From: Chloroflexota bacterium
GTDB taxonomy: Bacteria; Chloroflexota; Dehalococcoidia; DSTF01; RBG-16-68-14
Reading direction: 5' to 3'
DNA length: 64,000 nucleotides
NCBI GenBank assembly: GCA_029262675.1
Contig: JAJCYW010000009.1
Span: forward strand, 166,773 to 230,772
Below, piece after piece: positions 53,215-62,825 of this stretch. The position numbers and the translations under genes were made by a program. How positions within the stretch are numbered: position 1 is the stretch's first letter; each line of letters opens with the position of its first letter. The notes beneath the pieces are model-generated. The model was not told where the DNA came from. It did not search any database and saw only the letters and a list, made by a program, of their open reading frames with translations.

Positions 53215-54720
53215 GTGAAACGAGCTAGCGTGAGGGTGCGAGGCGACAACGCTCTTGGTCGCATCAGCCCTCTTGTCTACGGTCAATTTATCGAGCACAT
53301 GGGCCGCTGTATCTACGGCGGCGTCTACGAGCCGGACTCGCCGCTATCCGATGAGCGTGGGTTCCGCCGCGACGTGCTGGATGCGATGCGGGCCCTGCGG
53401 ATCCCTATCCTTCGCTACCCGGGCGGCTGCTTTTCGGACGAGTATCACTGGCGAGACGGCATCGGGCCTCGGGACAAGCGGCCCCGCTACGAGGACCAGT
53501 TCTGGACGCGCATGCTCCAATCCGTGAACAGACAAGACCTGGCCGGCCAGGTAGGCCCGCCCGAGAGCAACGCATTTGGCACGGACGAGTTTCTGACGCT
53601 CTGCGCCGAGCTGGGATGTCAACCGTATCTCAACGTGAACCATGGCACCGGAACTCCCGAAGAGGCTGCCGAGTGGGTCGCGTATTGCAATCGGCGTCCG
53701 GATAGCCCTGCTGCCGTAAAGGTCGTGGGCGTGGGGAACGAAGTGTACGGATTCTGGGAGACCGGCCATTGCGGCGGTGATGAGTATGGCCAACACTTCC
53801 TCGACTTTGCGGAACGAATACGAGATGTGGACCCCAATATCAAGCTTCTCGCCACCGGCGCGCCGAGTGTCTACGGTAGCTTCACATCGGACCTGTTGCG
53901 GACTGCGGGGCCGGCCATCGACTACGTGTCTGTACACGCCTTCCATCCACCGATACCCGGGATGCGTCCGGTGAAGGATGACGAGGCCGACTACTGGTCT
54001 GTGGTGGCGGGGCCGTACGCGATGATACGGAACGTTGACGACGCCATCGCAGATATCGACGCGGTTCTGGGCCCCGACTCGCCGGTGCGTGTCGCCTTCG
54101 ACGAATGGAACCTGTGGTGCGCCTGGGAAGACTGCGTCGCCACCAATTACGACCTGCGGGCGGGCTTGATGTTCGCCGGCACGTTCCACCGCATTCACGA
54201 GAGGGCGAGTCGCGTGGAGATCGCGATGATCGCGCAGTTGGTCAACATGCTGGGTCTGATCCAGACAGACGGAGACCGCCTGTTCGAGACCGCCGGCTAT
54301 CTGGTCAGCCGTCTCTACGCCGAGGAGACGCTGCCGCTCTCCATAGGCTGTGAGGTCGAGTGTGAGACGTTCAGCACACCCGTGTGGACGGACATCCCCG
54401 AGCAGCTTCAGGCGACAATCGGTGACGACCTGGCTGACATACCGTACGCGGACGTGTCGGTGACGGCCTCGGACGATCGAAGTCGTGTGGCCGTGTTCCT
54501 GGTGAACCGCTACGTGGACGAAGCGGTGAAGGTCGACCTCACTTTCGAGGGGCTGCGGCCGCCGGCGTCGGGCAGGATCCGGCGGCTTGCGGCCGAGAGC
54601 CCCTTCACGCGAAACGACTTCGAGCACCCGGACCGGTTGCGCGTCCTTGAGGTCGATGCTCGATCATCCTCCGAGTTGGAGTTGCCTCCGCACAGCGTTA
54701 GCGTCTTGCTGCTCGGCTAG
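53215..54720 (+). CDS. GH51 alpha-L-arabinofuranosidase
   Basis: 501 aa. Features of GH51: GQFIEHMGRCIYGGVYEPDS at the N-terminus, YPGGCFSDEYHWRDGIGP, acid/base Glu in VGVGNEVYGFWE and nucleophile Glu in FDEWNLW; the C-terminal beta-sandwich ends SSSELELPPHSVSVLLLG. Removes arabinose from plant-derived arabinoxylan or arabinan oligosaccharides. No signal peptide, so it acts on imported oligosaccharides. The start is GTG 53215; no good ribosome site. Stands alone, without sugar transporter nearby. Confidence 0.92.
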   Translation: MKRASVRVRGDNALGRISPLVYGQFIEHMGRCIYGGVYEPDSPLSDERGFRRDVLDAMRALRIPILRYPGGCFSDEYHWRDGIGPRDKRPRYEDQFWTRMLQSVNRQDLAGQVGPPESNAFGTDEFLTLCAELGCQPYLNVNHGTGTPEEAAEWVAYCNRRPDSPAAVKVVGVGNEVYGFWETGHCGGDEYGQHFLDFAERIRDVDPNIKLLATGAPSVYGSFTSDLLRTAGPAIDYVSVHAFHPPIPGMRPVKDDEADYWSVVAGPYAMIRNVDDAIADIDAVLGPDSPVRVAFDEWNLWCAWEDCVATNYDLRAGLMFAGTFHRIHERASRVEIAMIAQLVNMLGLIQTDGDRLFETAGYLVSRLYAEETLPLSIGCEVECETFSTPVWTDIPEQLQATIGDDLADIPYADVSVTASDDRSRVAVFLVNRYVDEAVKVDLTFEGLRPPASGRIRRLAAESPFTRNDFEHPDRLRVLEVDARSSSELELPPHSVSVLLLG

Positions 54721-54900
54721 CAGCAAGTCTGTCGCGCGAGGCTTCGGACAACGAAGATCACGCTCCGACTTTGGGAACGCCGAGAAGGCGAGTAGTACCG
54801 TGTCAGTCTGCGCCAAATGCCTGCGTGAGAACTACGTCTGCTGCGGAATCAAACGTTCAATCTCGAAAGCCTCGGCTACAGCAAGTGCCGTCCGGAGGGC

Positions 54901-55040
54901 CTATTCCAGCAGCCGTATTACGCCCGCTTCGCCGTCGACCGTGACCTGGCGGCCGTCCGCAATGAGTTCGGTGGCGTTTCCGGTCGCGACGACTGCCGGG
55001 ATGCCGTACTCGCGGGCGATGATGTCGATCAGCTTCCGCC
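54901..55040 (-). pseudogene. 3' fragment of a PEP-utilising enzyme (phosphohistidine domain)
   Basis: The minus strand encodes AREYGIPAVVATGNATELIA, then DGRQVTVDGEAGVIRLLE and stop: the exact end of the PEP-utilising mobile domain found in PEP synthase and rifampicin phosphotransferase. The preceding GGxxSHxAIV motif with the catalytic His is lost (RRKLIDII stands there), and no N-terminal domains precede it. The rest of 54721-55225 holds nothing else. Confidence 0.7.
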
Positions 55041-55225
55041 GGCTGGGATAGGCTCGGGTAGTCCAACCGAGTGGCGTTTGGCATTGACAGGTTTGCTGAT
55101 CTGCGTCGGTGTCGTGACACTTGCTGGCGCAGCCGTAATCTCGCGTCGGCAGGGCTAGACCGCTCGCAGAGCCCCTCACCCGCGCGGATTGCCGTACGGC
55201 ACCTCACCTTCCGCGATGGCTCGTC

Positions 55226-55324
55226 GGCGTTGGCATTGGGCCTAATGGCTCTTGAAATCCCTGACCGGCAGGAGTATCACGGTTGGAGAGTGATAGCGGC
55301 AGGCCGGTGCCCAATGCGGCCAGG
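55226..55324 (+). repeat. Direct repeat copy A (~100 bp)
   Basis: GGCCTAATGGCTCTTGAA through CGGCAGGCCGGTGCCCA is ~85% identical to 58131-58232, in the same orientation. Both copies start an ATG frame of similar sequence (MALEIPDRQEYHGWRV here, MALEFPDQPEYHGWRV there), with substitutions leaving the frame open. Confidence 0.8.
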
Positions 55325-55344
55325 AGCGCGCCGCCCTCGCCTCG

Positions 55345-56751
55345 CTACGCTCGTGCGGCCAGTTCACTGCACCCCGGCGCGTCCGCCTGGCCGCGCGCAA
55401 GCTCGAGGATCCAGTTGGGGAAGCCTCCGTTCGCGTCCCGCGTGGCGGTGCCGAACAGTTCGTCGACGATCGCGCGGTTCTGATCCGCGACGTTGGCCTC
55501 GAACGGGTCCGCCGCGGTGAGATCGTGCAGTAGCACGCCGCTGCCGTCCGCCTTGCAATTCAGCCACCATCGCTCCGTGACGATGGTGAGCGCGGATCCC
55601 CAGCCCACAGTCGCGTGATCGCGCGCGCCGGACCGGCCGCGGGCAGCGCTGTCCAAGAACGAGATCGCGTCCGTTCCATCGGGTAAGCCGACGCCGGCGG
55701 CCTCGAGCACGGTCGCGAAGATGTCGTGGTGCTGGACGCATAGATCGGCTCGGGTTCCTCCGTGTTCGGCGCCCGGGAAACGCACCAGGAGCGGGATGTC
55801 GTACACCTCTGGGCTGGAAGGATAACCACGCTTGCCCAGATAGTTCCGGTCCCCGATCGAGTGACCGTGATCGGAGGTGAGAATCACCAAAGTGTCGTCG
55901 AGCCGCCCGAGGGCCCGCAGCGCCTCTGTGAAGAAGCCGAACCAACGGTCACACAGGGTGACCGAGGCGCTGTAGTTCGCGCGCGTCCGCGCGGTGAGCA
56001 TCGGGTCCAGGCCGGAGACGTCATCATAGATGGAGATGACCTGCTCGCGGCCCTCGTCCCTCATGTACATGTCGCGGTAGTGCGGCGGGACCAGCCACGG
56101 CTCGTGAGGATCGAAGGACTCGACGGTCAGGAAGAAGCGCTCGGCGTCCCGGTTCTGTTCCAGCCAGCGGGCGGCCTCCTGCATCACGCGAGGCGCGAGG
56201 TAGTCCTCCTCTAGGACGCGGTCACGCATGTTCACGATGCACCGCTGGATGAAGCGGATCGTGGACTGGTTCTGGAGCTCCTTCGGCAGCCAAAAGTCAA
56301 TCTCCGCCTGGCTCAGACGCGGCCCGGAGCGCGAGGAATCGACCTCCTGCCCGCGCAGGAACGTCCACTGGTGGAAGCCGCGCCAGAAGTTCTTTGACGG
56401 CTTGAACATGTGATAGACATCGGAGATCAAGCTTGTGCGGTAGCGGGCTTCGCTCAGCACTTCCGCGAGCGTCGCGTGGTCCTCGGGGATTGGCCCCCAA
56501 CCAGCCGCCCCGACGAAGTCTCCCTTGAGGCGAAAGTCTCCCTCGTGAAACGGATACACCCTGCGACCGGTGTAGATCGCGCGCCGCGCGGGAAGCGTCG
56601 GTAGGGACTCCGGGTACGCGCGCGTGATCACCACAGATTCCTCCGCGAAGCGATCGAAGTTTGGCGTGTGGACCGTGCCCCACGGAGGGGCTCCGTAGGC
56701 GCTCAGACAGTCCTTTCGGAGCGAGTCGAAGATCACCAGGACGATGTTCAT
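55345..56751 (-). CDS. Sulfatase-superfamily hydrolase with Thr at the nucleophile position
   Basis: 468 aa alkaline-phosphatase-fold enzyme. Metal-site motif IVLVIFDSLRKDCL at the N-terminus, ILTSDHGHSIGDRN with Asp/His ligands in the middle. The sulfatase signature C/S-x-P-x-R reads TLPARRAIYTG with Thr52 at the Cys/Ser position, so formylglycine cannot form. Relatives with Thr are phosphodiesterases or phosphonate-type hydrolases. No signal peptide. GGTGG lies close to ATG 56751. Lies between direct repeats with the kinase at 56894. Confidence 0.88.
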   Translation of the reverse strand: MNIVLVIFDSLRKDCLSAYGAPPWGTVHTPNFDRFAEESVVITRAYPESLPTLPARRAIYTGRRVYPFHEGDFRLKGDFVGAAGWGPIPEDHATLAEVLSEARYRTSLISDVYHMFKPSKNFWRGFHQWTFLRGQEVDSSRSGPRLSQAEIDFWLPKELQNQSTIRFIQRCIVNMRDRVLEEDYLAPRVMQEAARWLEQNRDAERFFLTVESFDPHEPWLVPPHYRDMYMRDEGREQVISIYDDVSGLDPMLTARTRANYSASVTLCDRWFGFFTEALRALGRLDDTLVILTSDHGHSIGDRNYLGKRGYPSSPEVYDIPLLVRFPGAEHGGTRADLCVQHHDIFATVLEAAGVGLPDGTDAISFLDSAARGRSGARDHATVGWGSALTIVTERWWLNCKADGSGVLLHDLTAADPFEANVADQNRAIVDELFGTATRDANGGFPNWILELARGQADAPGCSELAARA

Positions 56752-56893
56752 GTTCCACCACCTCCACGAGTACGATTCTACGTGATCTGCAAGAATGTCG
56801 GGACAGGCGGTCGTGTCGGTTAGAGGTAATACTAAGTGTTGATCGTGTGCAAATGCGAGATGTCGCCGTCGGTTTGGGCTACTATTCTAGTCC

Positions 56894-57997
56894 ATGATAG
56901 ATCCGGCCGACCCTAACCGCATCGCCGTTGCCCTAGTTGACTATCTACGCGACACGTTGCGTGCACCCGATCTTGCCTGCGTCGACCAGCCGCAGCCGAT
57001 CTTCGGTGGGAACCGTACTTTCGTCTACGGATTCCGACTTCGTAACGCGCCCGAGGCCTACGCGGGACCGCTAGTTCTGAGAGTGAGCCGCTCGCCGGAA
57101 GATGCACAGGCGACCTCGCTTGAAGCCGGCGTGCAACTCGCACTTGCGAATCTCGGCTATCCCACACCGTCTGTTCTCACCTGGTCTACGGATGGGAACC
57201 ACCTTGGCGGACCTTTTCAGGTGATGGTACGCCTTCCTGGGAAACCACTGGTCCTCGCCGACCCGCCGGAAGAGACGACAGCGCGTGGCATGCTCACGCA
57301 GCTTCTCCCCGAACTAAGGCGACTCCTCTTTGGCCCGTGGCCAGGAGTATTGGCTGACGTGCAAGTTGAGCTCCACCAGCTCGATATTGAGTCGTTCCGT
57401 GAAGAGTTGAAGGCGCATGGCTCTTCGGAAGATCGGCTCGCCCTGACTAGCCACATCAAGAGACTCACCGACACCGTAAACAGGCATTCAATTGAAGGGC
57501 TACGCGAGGGTTTCCGGTGGCTCAGAGAACACTGTCCAGCGGGAGGGGACCTTTCGATATGCCACGGCGACTTCTTCCCGAATCAGGTTCTCGTCGAAGA
57601 CGGCCGAGATGCAGGAGTGATTGATTGGGGCGATGCCATGATCGCGCCATCTGAGCTCGACGTGGGTATTGTCAAGGCGGGCATTGAAACGCTTCCGGTA
57701 CCCCTCGGCCGCGCCGGTGCGACGCTGCAGCGATGGCTGGCTCAAAAATACGTCGCTGCCTACGAGAACCTGCGGCCGCTGGACTTCTCCAGGTTGCAGT
57801 ACGGTGAAGCCTTCCGGTGTGGCCGGACCTTGTTGCAGATCGCAAACCGCCGGATGGGCATGGCCGGCCAAATCGATGTCGAACCTGGGCCAAACCCTTA
57901 CGACAGCGCCGTTGGCGAGGAGCGCCTTGTGTCACGCTTCTACGAGTTGACGAAGACGCGGGCGTCGGTCCCAGCTCCCGCTCCGAACAAGAGCTAG
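56894..57997 (+). CDS. APH-like phosphotransferase
   Basis: 367 aa kinase-like fold: ATP-binding region FVYGFRLRNAPEAYAGPLVL, LRVSRSPEDAQ with a Ser/Arg where the N-lobe Lys often stands, catalytic loop ICHGDFFPNQVLVEDG and metal Asp in GVIDWGDAM. Not closely related to the enzyme at 9207. No ribosome site before ATG 56894; a TACTAT 12 bp upstream hints at a leaderless transcript. Divergent from the hydrolase gene. Substrate unknown. Confidence 0.85.
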   Translation: MIDPADPNRIAVALVDYLRDTLRAPDLACVDQPQPIFGGNRTFVYGFRLRNAPEAYAGPLVLRVSRSPEDAQATSLEAGVQLALANLGYPTPSVLTWSTDGNHLGGPFQVMVRLPGKPLVLADPPEETTARGMLTQLLPELRRLLFGPWPGVLADVQVELHQLDIESFREELKAHGSSEDRLALTSHIKRLTDTVNRHSIEGLREGFRWLREHCPAGGDLSICHGDFFPNQVLVEDGRDAGVIDWGDAMIAPSELDVGIVKAGIETLPVPLGRAGATLQRWLAQKYVAAYENLRPLDFSRLQYGEAFRCGRTLLQIANRRMGMAGQIDVEPGPNPYDSAVGEERLVSRFYELTKTRASVPAPAPNKS

Positions 57998-58130
57998 TCT
58001 GCCGAAGGCCGACGCACGCTAATTCATCATCGCGCCGCACTGCCGCACGATGACAGGACGTGTTGGTGGCATTCCGGAACTGCGGGACGTGGAGACGAGG
58101 ACAGGCAGAACTCATCGCCGCCAACATGCT

Positions 58131-58232
58131 CGGCGTCGGCAGGGGGCCTAATGGCTCTTGAATTCCCTGACCAGCCGGAGTATCACGGTTGGAGAGTAGT
58201 CACGGCAGGCCAGTACCCCAGGCGGCCAGTTG
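58131..58232 (+). repeat. Direct repeat copy B (~100 bp)
   Basis: Second copy of the repeat at 55226. It ends 17 bp before the acyl-CoA dehydrogenase start, so it forms that gene's leader. The remaining part of 57998-58248 contains no gene. Confidence 0.8.
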
Positions 58233-58248
58233 CTGAGGAGGAAGCATC

Positions 58249-59484
58249 ATGCAGGAGACAGTGTTGACAGACGTTCGCAAGAGCCTCCAGGACGAGGTAG
58301 CGGCCTTTGTCCGCGACGACGTGCCTCGGCAGCTTGTCCTCGACATGGACGCCGAGCGAGTGACCTATCCGCGCGAGTTCATCGAGGCGGCCGCCCGCCG
58401 GCGCCTCCTCGGCCTCCGTTTCCCTGAAGAGCATGGCGGGCGCGGATTGGGCTGGGCTGAAGAGGTCGTCGCGTTGGAGGAGGTGGGCGTGCTCGGCATG
58501 TCGCTGAGTTGCCTGTATTCCTTGGTCAGCATCGTCGGCGAGGCCTTGCAGGTATTCGGCACGGAAGAACAGAAGACGAGATGGTTGAGGCCCGCGCTCG
58601 AGGGCAAGCTGACCGTCGCCGAAGCCCTCACTGAACCACGCGGCGGCTCCGATTTCTTCGGCGCTACGACTACGGCGGTAGCTGATGGGGATTCCTACAT
58701 CCTCAATGGCCAGAAACGGTTCGTCGTCGGCGCCGAAGGCGCGGACTACTTCCTCGTCTACGCGAAGACGCAGCCCGACGCCTCTTCGCGAGATTCGATC
58801 AGCGCGTTCATAGTGGAGCGGAGCCCGGCCGTAGAAATTCACCATGTGTACGGACTGATGGGTACCCGCGGCGGAGGCGCCGGACGTATCAAGTTCCGCG
58901 ACGTGCGCGTCCCGCGCGAGAACCTGATCGGCCGCGAGCACGGCGGCAGCGAAGTGTTCTATCAGATGATGGTCCCGGAGCGCATGACATCGGCTGCCGG
59001 CGTTCTCGGGCTGGCGCGAGCTGCCCTGGAGATCGCGGCACGCTACAGCGACCGACGCAGGGCATTCGGCGAAAAGATTCGTTCATTCGAGGGAGTCAAC
59101 TTCAAGGTTGCCGACAGCATCACGTTGCTCGACGCCGCGCGGGCGTTGGTTGAGACGACCGCTCGCGCCATCGACGGCGGAGATGATGCCGCGCGCGTCC
59201 GCCGGCTTGTGTCTGAGGCCAAGAAGTTCGCCACCGACTCCGCCTGGGAGATCATTAACCACGCGATGCAGATTATGGGCGGCATCGGCTACACGAACGT
59301 CTATCCAATCGAGAGGCTTCTGCGGGACGCCCGCCTCGCGATGATCTGGACGGGGACGAACGAGATCATGAACTTGGTCATCCAGCACGAGTACTATCGT
59401 GAGCTCGGCATCCCTTCTGCTGGGCGTGATGTCGAAGCCGACGCCCCCCAGGCGGACCAGGAAGAAGAGAAGATATACGAATAG
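58249..59484 (+). CDS. Acyl-CoA dehydrogenase (LCAD/IVD-type Glu)
   Basis: 411 aa. Signatures [46 protein letters not shown] and [20 protein letters not shown]. The MCAD Glu position is Thr (IWTGTNEIM), while [16 protein letters not shown] supplies Glu at the alternative site used in long-chain and isovaleryl enzymes. GAGGAGG precedes ATG 58249. Its last 50 codons are duplicated downstream at 60125-60289. C-terminal tail is acidic ([16 protein letters not shown]). Confidence 0.92.
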   Translation: MQETVLTDVRKSLQDEVAAFVRDDVPRQLVLDMDAERVTYPREFIEAAARRRLLGLRFPEEHGGRGLGWAEEVVALEEVGVLGMSLSCLYSLVSIVGEALQVFGTEEQKTRWLRPALEGKLTVAEALTEPRGGSDFFGATTTAVADGDSYILNGQKRFVVGAEGADYFLVYAKTQPDASSRDSISAFIVERSPAVEIHHVYGLMGTRGGGAGRIKFRDVRVPRENLIGREHGGSEVFYQMMVPERMTSAAGVLGLARAALEIAARYSDRRRAFGEKIRSFEGVNFKVADSITLLDAARALVETTARAIDGGDDAARVRRLVSEAKKFATDSAWEIINHAMQIMGGIGYTNVYPIERLLRDARLAMIWTGTNEIMNLVIQHEYYRELGIPSAGRDVEADAPQADQEEEKIYE

Positions 59485-59582
59485 GGCGGGCTAGGACGTC
59501 CGCCTAGCCGCCCTCTTCCCAGATTCGTGCGTCTTCGCCCTACCGCACGCGCCGCCGCCCGCATGTACCGAAGCTGTCCGGC

Positions 59583-59918
59583 CTATGGCGGGTCGCGTTC
59601 CCACTCTCGGTCGGGTCCGGGCGTATAGCGGTGTTTGATGTCGAGTCGGAGCAGGTCGAGCTCGCCCGGCAAGGCGAAACAGTAACCGTCAATGACGTCG
59701 ATCCGGGTCGTGATTCGCTCGAGGAGCCAGTCGTACTGAGATTCCCACCAGTCTCTGGGGATGTTAGTCGGTACCAGCCTCTGCGTGGACCGGTCCGCGA
59801 CAATTGATCTGGCGAATTCGATTGGGCCGCCGCGCTGAGGAAACCAGCGCAGGTGCCGACATGGGGGCCTCTCGCTTGCCGGCTGTCCGCACCGCGGGCA
59901 TTTAACTTCGCCAGTCAT
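59583..59918 (-). CDS. Small zinc-ribbon protein of unknown function
   Basis: 111 aa from ATG 59918 (GGGAGG upstream). N-terminal CPRCGQ and a third Cys in PPCRHL suggest a zinc ribbon with His as fourth ligand. The rest has aromatic and acidic clusters (WWESQYDWLLERI; ELDLLRLDIKHRY). Not recognised. It lies inside the interval between the dehydrogenase gene and its duplicated 3' end, so it may have arrived with the rearrangement. Confidence 0.6.
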   Translation of the reverse strand: MTGEVKCPRCGQPASERPPCRHLRWFPQRGGPIEFARSIVADRSTQRLVPTNIPRDWWESQYDWLLERITTRIDVIDGYCFALPGELDLLRLDIKHRYTPGPDREWERDPP

Positions 59919-60124
59919 GAACCTCACCTCCCTATGCCAGTACTAGTACGCGGCTAGGGAGTCTCCGTTTCCGGGCGGATGCGGCCTCCCGGCCTCACAC
60001 CCTATCCTATAATTATCGGCAGGTCGCGACAGGTTCTGTTCATCCGTACGTCGCGCAGCGGTCGCCCTCGTCGCGGCTTGCGCATCTCCTCGTAGGACGG
60101 TCGGCTGTCGATCTCATGCCGGGC

Positions 60125-60289
60125 TCTCCGGGACGCCAGGCTCGCGCTGATCTGGACGGGGGCGAACGAGATCATGAACTTGGTCATCCAGCACGAGTAC
60201 TATCGTGAGCTCGGCATCCCTTCTGCTGGGCGCGATGTCGAAGCCGACGCCCCAAGGCGGACCAAGCGGACGAGAAGATATACGAATAG
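60125..60289 (+). pseudogene. Duplicated 3' end of an acyl-CoA dehydrogenase gene
   Basis: Over 90% identical to 59321-59484. It encodes [20 protein letters not shown], then the same [20 protein letters not shown], but a missing base near 60252 shifts the frame so the tail reads differently; ends at the same TACGAATAG. There is no start or N-terminal part. The flanks 59928-60124 and 60290-60443 show no gene; a TATAAT at 60008-60013 has no convincing -35. Confidence 0.88.
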
Positions 60290-60443
60290 CGACAGTGACA
60301 GCATCGCCATTCGCCAACTGTTTCATCATCGTGACGCCGATCGCCAGTGGCGCAAACGGACATACGCCGGTGTCGACGTTCCTAGCGTCGTCAGATTGAG
60401 TGAAGTGCTACGGGACCCAACTTGCGGCTCTGACGGCGTGCCG

Positions 60444-61406
60444 TCACGAGCCGTCTTGGCGGGCCACTCCGTACATCTGCGCAGGGGTCAAATACTCGGG
60501 GAATCGCGTCAGTAGCCGATTCCGCATCTCGTAGCACATGTGGCACTCATCGACGTAGGCGTCGGCGTGTGGAACGGTGTGAGCGCTGGCCAGGGCTGCT
60601 GGACCTCCCGAGATGAGGGGGCCGCAGATGGGGTGCCGCTCAGGTACGTAAGAGGATAGCATCTCACGAAGCGGAGTCTGGAAGAGATTACCGATGGCGA
60701 GACCCTGGCAGAGATGGACGTAGCCCAGGGGATCGATATGCACACGGACAGGATTCGCGAGCTCCTCGTGGGGGCAGGTGACTAGCTCTCCTGATGGCCT
60801 CTTGCGGAGACCGGGAGTGAGCCGGATAGAGGCACGGCCACGGAACCGGACGGTGCCCCCCTTGATAACTTCTCCCTTGACGGGCGAGGGGGCGTCCACG
60901 CTGGATGCAGCGTCGCGAATGGCGATGGCGCTCGTGTCAATCCCCAGATGGCCGGCGGCGGCAGCGGCGCTGGCAGCATGGGGGTCTTCGCTCCGGCCGT
61001 GATGGTCGTCTTCGCTCACTAGTAGGTCGTTTAGTCCAGCCTCGGCCAGCGGTTGCAGCCAGAGACGGGCGTCATCAGGTGAAGTGGCCCAGTAGGCGTT
61101 GCTAACGATTGACGTCTTCCAGCCCCGCGCCTGGGCCTGTCGCACTCCCTCCAGCAGTAGCCCGTAGTAGAGGAACGGTTCGCCACCCTCGAAGCAGATC
61201 GATTCCACCGAGCCCAGATCTTCGCCCTGGTCGAAGATGCGCCGCATCTGGTCCAGAGTCATAACACCGGACTGTTGCGGACTGCCCCACACGAAGCAAT
61301 GCTCGCACTCCATTGTGCATCGATAGGTGAGGAGCAGGTGGAGCTCGCGCAAGAGTACCTTGCCGTCAGTTGCATTGAGGTCGTCGTCTACGATGTCGCG
61401 AGTCAT
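60444..61406 (-). CDS. Radical SAM protein with Cys-rich C-terminus (SPASM-like)
   Basis: 320 aa from ATG 61406. The radical SAM 4Fe-4S motif is CTMECEHC (Cys-x3-Cys-x2-Cys), with [10 protein letters not shown] as the SAM-binding GGE segment. C-terminal Cys residues in [21 protein letters not shown] and [10 protein letters not shown] indicate an auxiliary cluster domain as in peptide- or cofactor-maturing enzymes. No precursor peptide gene was seen beside it. An upstream GTG at 61451 would add 15 residues; neither start has a good ribosome site. 127 bp after the MFS gene on the same strand. Confidence 0.87.
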   Translation of the reverse strand: MTRDIVDDDLNATDGKVLLRELHLLLTYRCTMECEHCFVWGSPQQSGVMTLDQMRRIFDQGEDLGSVESICFEGGEPFLYYGLLLEGVRQAQARGWKTSIVSNAYWATSPDDARLWLQPLAEAGLNDLLVSEDDHHGRSEDPHAASAAAAAGHLGIDTSAIAIRDAASSVDAPSPVKGEVIKGGTVRFRGRASIRLTPGLRKRPSGELVTCPHEELANPVRVHIDPLGYVHLCQGLAIGNLFQTPLREMLSSYVPERHPICGPLISGGPAALASAHTVPHADAYVDECHMCYEMRNRLLTRFPEYLTPAQMYGVARQDGS

Positions 61407-61533
61407 TCTACCACGGCCCAACGCCCGGCCGTCGTAGCCGACGCCGCACACTGTTCATCATGGTGTGCACCAGAGGCGATGCACAGGGCCATTTGGGGTC
61501 AATCGACCAATCCTGAACTCTCGACATAACGCG

Positions 61534-62787
61534 CTACGTTGGCGCCGCGGCCGGATGTCGCGGTGGCGGTGCGAAGGCCATCCAGGCAGCGGCAAGCAGC
61601 AGTAGTGCGGCGTACGCCCAGAAGATACGGTCGTAGCTTCCCGACACGTCGTACGCTAGGCCGGCGAGCACCGGGCCTGTCGCGTTGAAGGCCATCTGCA
61701 CCGGCGCGACGGCGCCCCGGATGCTCCCGAGCGATTCGCGTCCGAAGTATTCCGCGTAGATTGCCTGGAGCATCGTGACCGTCGAGCCGAAGACGAGGCC
61801 GTACCAGACCCCGTACGCGTAGGCCAGACCGGGGCTGTCCGCGTAGATCAGGAGTACGATGCCTGAGGCAGCGCCTGCTAGCGAAGTGGCGAACGTCCAT
61901 TGGGCGCCGATGCGGCGCTGGACGAGACCGCTCAGTATGCCGCCGACGCCTCCGAACACTGCGAACGTGCTCACCACGCCAACCGCCGCGGTCGATGAGA
62001 GGCCTTGGTCCACGAGATGCGGCATCTGATGAAGGTTCACGGCTCCTCCAACTAAGAACATCTGGGACGTGGCCAGTGTGACGAACCAGAATGCGGGCGT
62101 TCGGAGCGCCTCGCGGAGGGTCCAGCGTGGTTCTGCGGATGATGGGTCGGCTTGGGGCATTTCCGCCACGTCGCTCGATGCGCCATCCGGTTTCATCCCC
62201 ACGTCCTCCGGTCTCCGGTGGAGATACAGCAGGCTCGGCAGCACGGAGAGCGCCAGCACGAGCGCACCGAGCACTAACCAGACCATTCGCCAGTTGCCGA
62301 CCAGCAGGATCATCTGCACAGCGATTGGCAGAATGGCCATGCCCGCCCGGCTTCCGAGGAGCATGATGCCGAGCGCGAGACCGCGATTCTTGATGAACCA
62401 GTTTGACGTAGCGACTGTTGCGCCCAAGCTTGTTACACCGGTAGCAGTCGCCCGGCCCGTGCCGTAGACGATATAGAACCACCACAGGCCGGGCGTCAGC
62501 GCGAGAGCGAGGAGACACACTCCCATGACCGCGCCGCCCGCTGCGGTCACGAGCCGAGGGCCTTGCCTGTCGAGCACATGGCCAACGAGCGGTGAGAGGA
62601 CAGCGCCTCCCACGCTGCCGATCGCCGCGGCCGCCGAGATCGTCGCCCGGTTCCAGCCGAATTCGTCGCCCAGCGGCTCGATAAGGACGCCGAGGACGGG
62701 GTTGAAGAAGCTGACCTGACAGAAGGTCACGGTGGCCGCTACGCCGACGATGACCCAGCCGTAGAACGGACGCGACTCAGCCCTCAC
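61534..62787 (-). CDS. MFS transporter, oxalate/formate antiporter-like (OFA/MCT type)
   Basis: 417 aa, twelve TM segments. The start FYGWVIVGVAATVTFCQVSF and loop GHVLDRQGPRLV are typical of the OFA/monocarboxylate subfamily. Central charged loop at about residues 195-225. Predicted importer or exchanger of small organic anions. GTG 62787 follows AAGGA by 8 bp. Divergent from the GNAT gene. Confidence 0.9.
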   Translation of the reverse strand: MRAESRPFYGWVIVGVAATVTFCQVSFFNPVLGVLIEPLGDEFGWNRATISAAAAIGSVGGAVLSPLVGHVLDRQGPRLVTAAGGAVMGVCLLALALTPGLWWFYIVYGTGRATATGVTSLGATVATSNWFIKNRGLALGIMLLGSRAGMAILPIAVQMILLVGNWRMVWLVLGALVLALSVLPSLLYLHRRPEDVGMKPDGASSDVAEMPQADPSSAEPRWTLREALRTPAFWFVTLATSQMFLVGGAVNLHQMPHLVDQGLSSTAAVGVVSTFAVFGGVGGILSGLVQRRIGAQWTFATSLAGAASGIVLLIYADSPGLAYAYGVWYGLVFGSTVTMLQAIYAEYFGRESLGSIRGAVAPVQMAFNATGPVLAGLAYDVSGSYDRIFWAYAALLLLAAAWMAFAPPPRHPAAAPT

Positions 62788-62825
62788 GGATATGTCCTTG
62801 AGTGGTTTAATGTGAGCACGTGCTG

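Noticed and set aside
53344..54627. 427-codon minus-strand frame
   Set aside because: Opposite the GH51 gene, which has both catalytic Glu motifs; the antisense protein has no domain.
61499..62518. 339-codon minus-strand frame
   Set aside because: Another frame of the MFS gene; Arg-rich, lacks hydrophobic segments.
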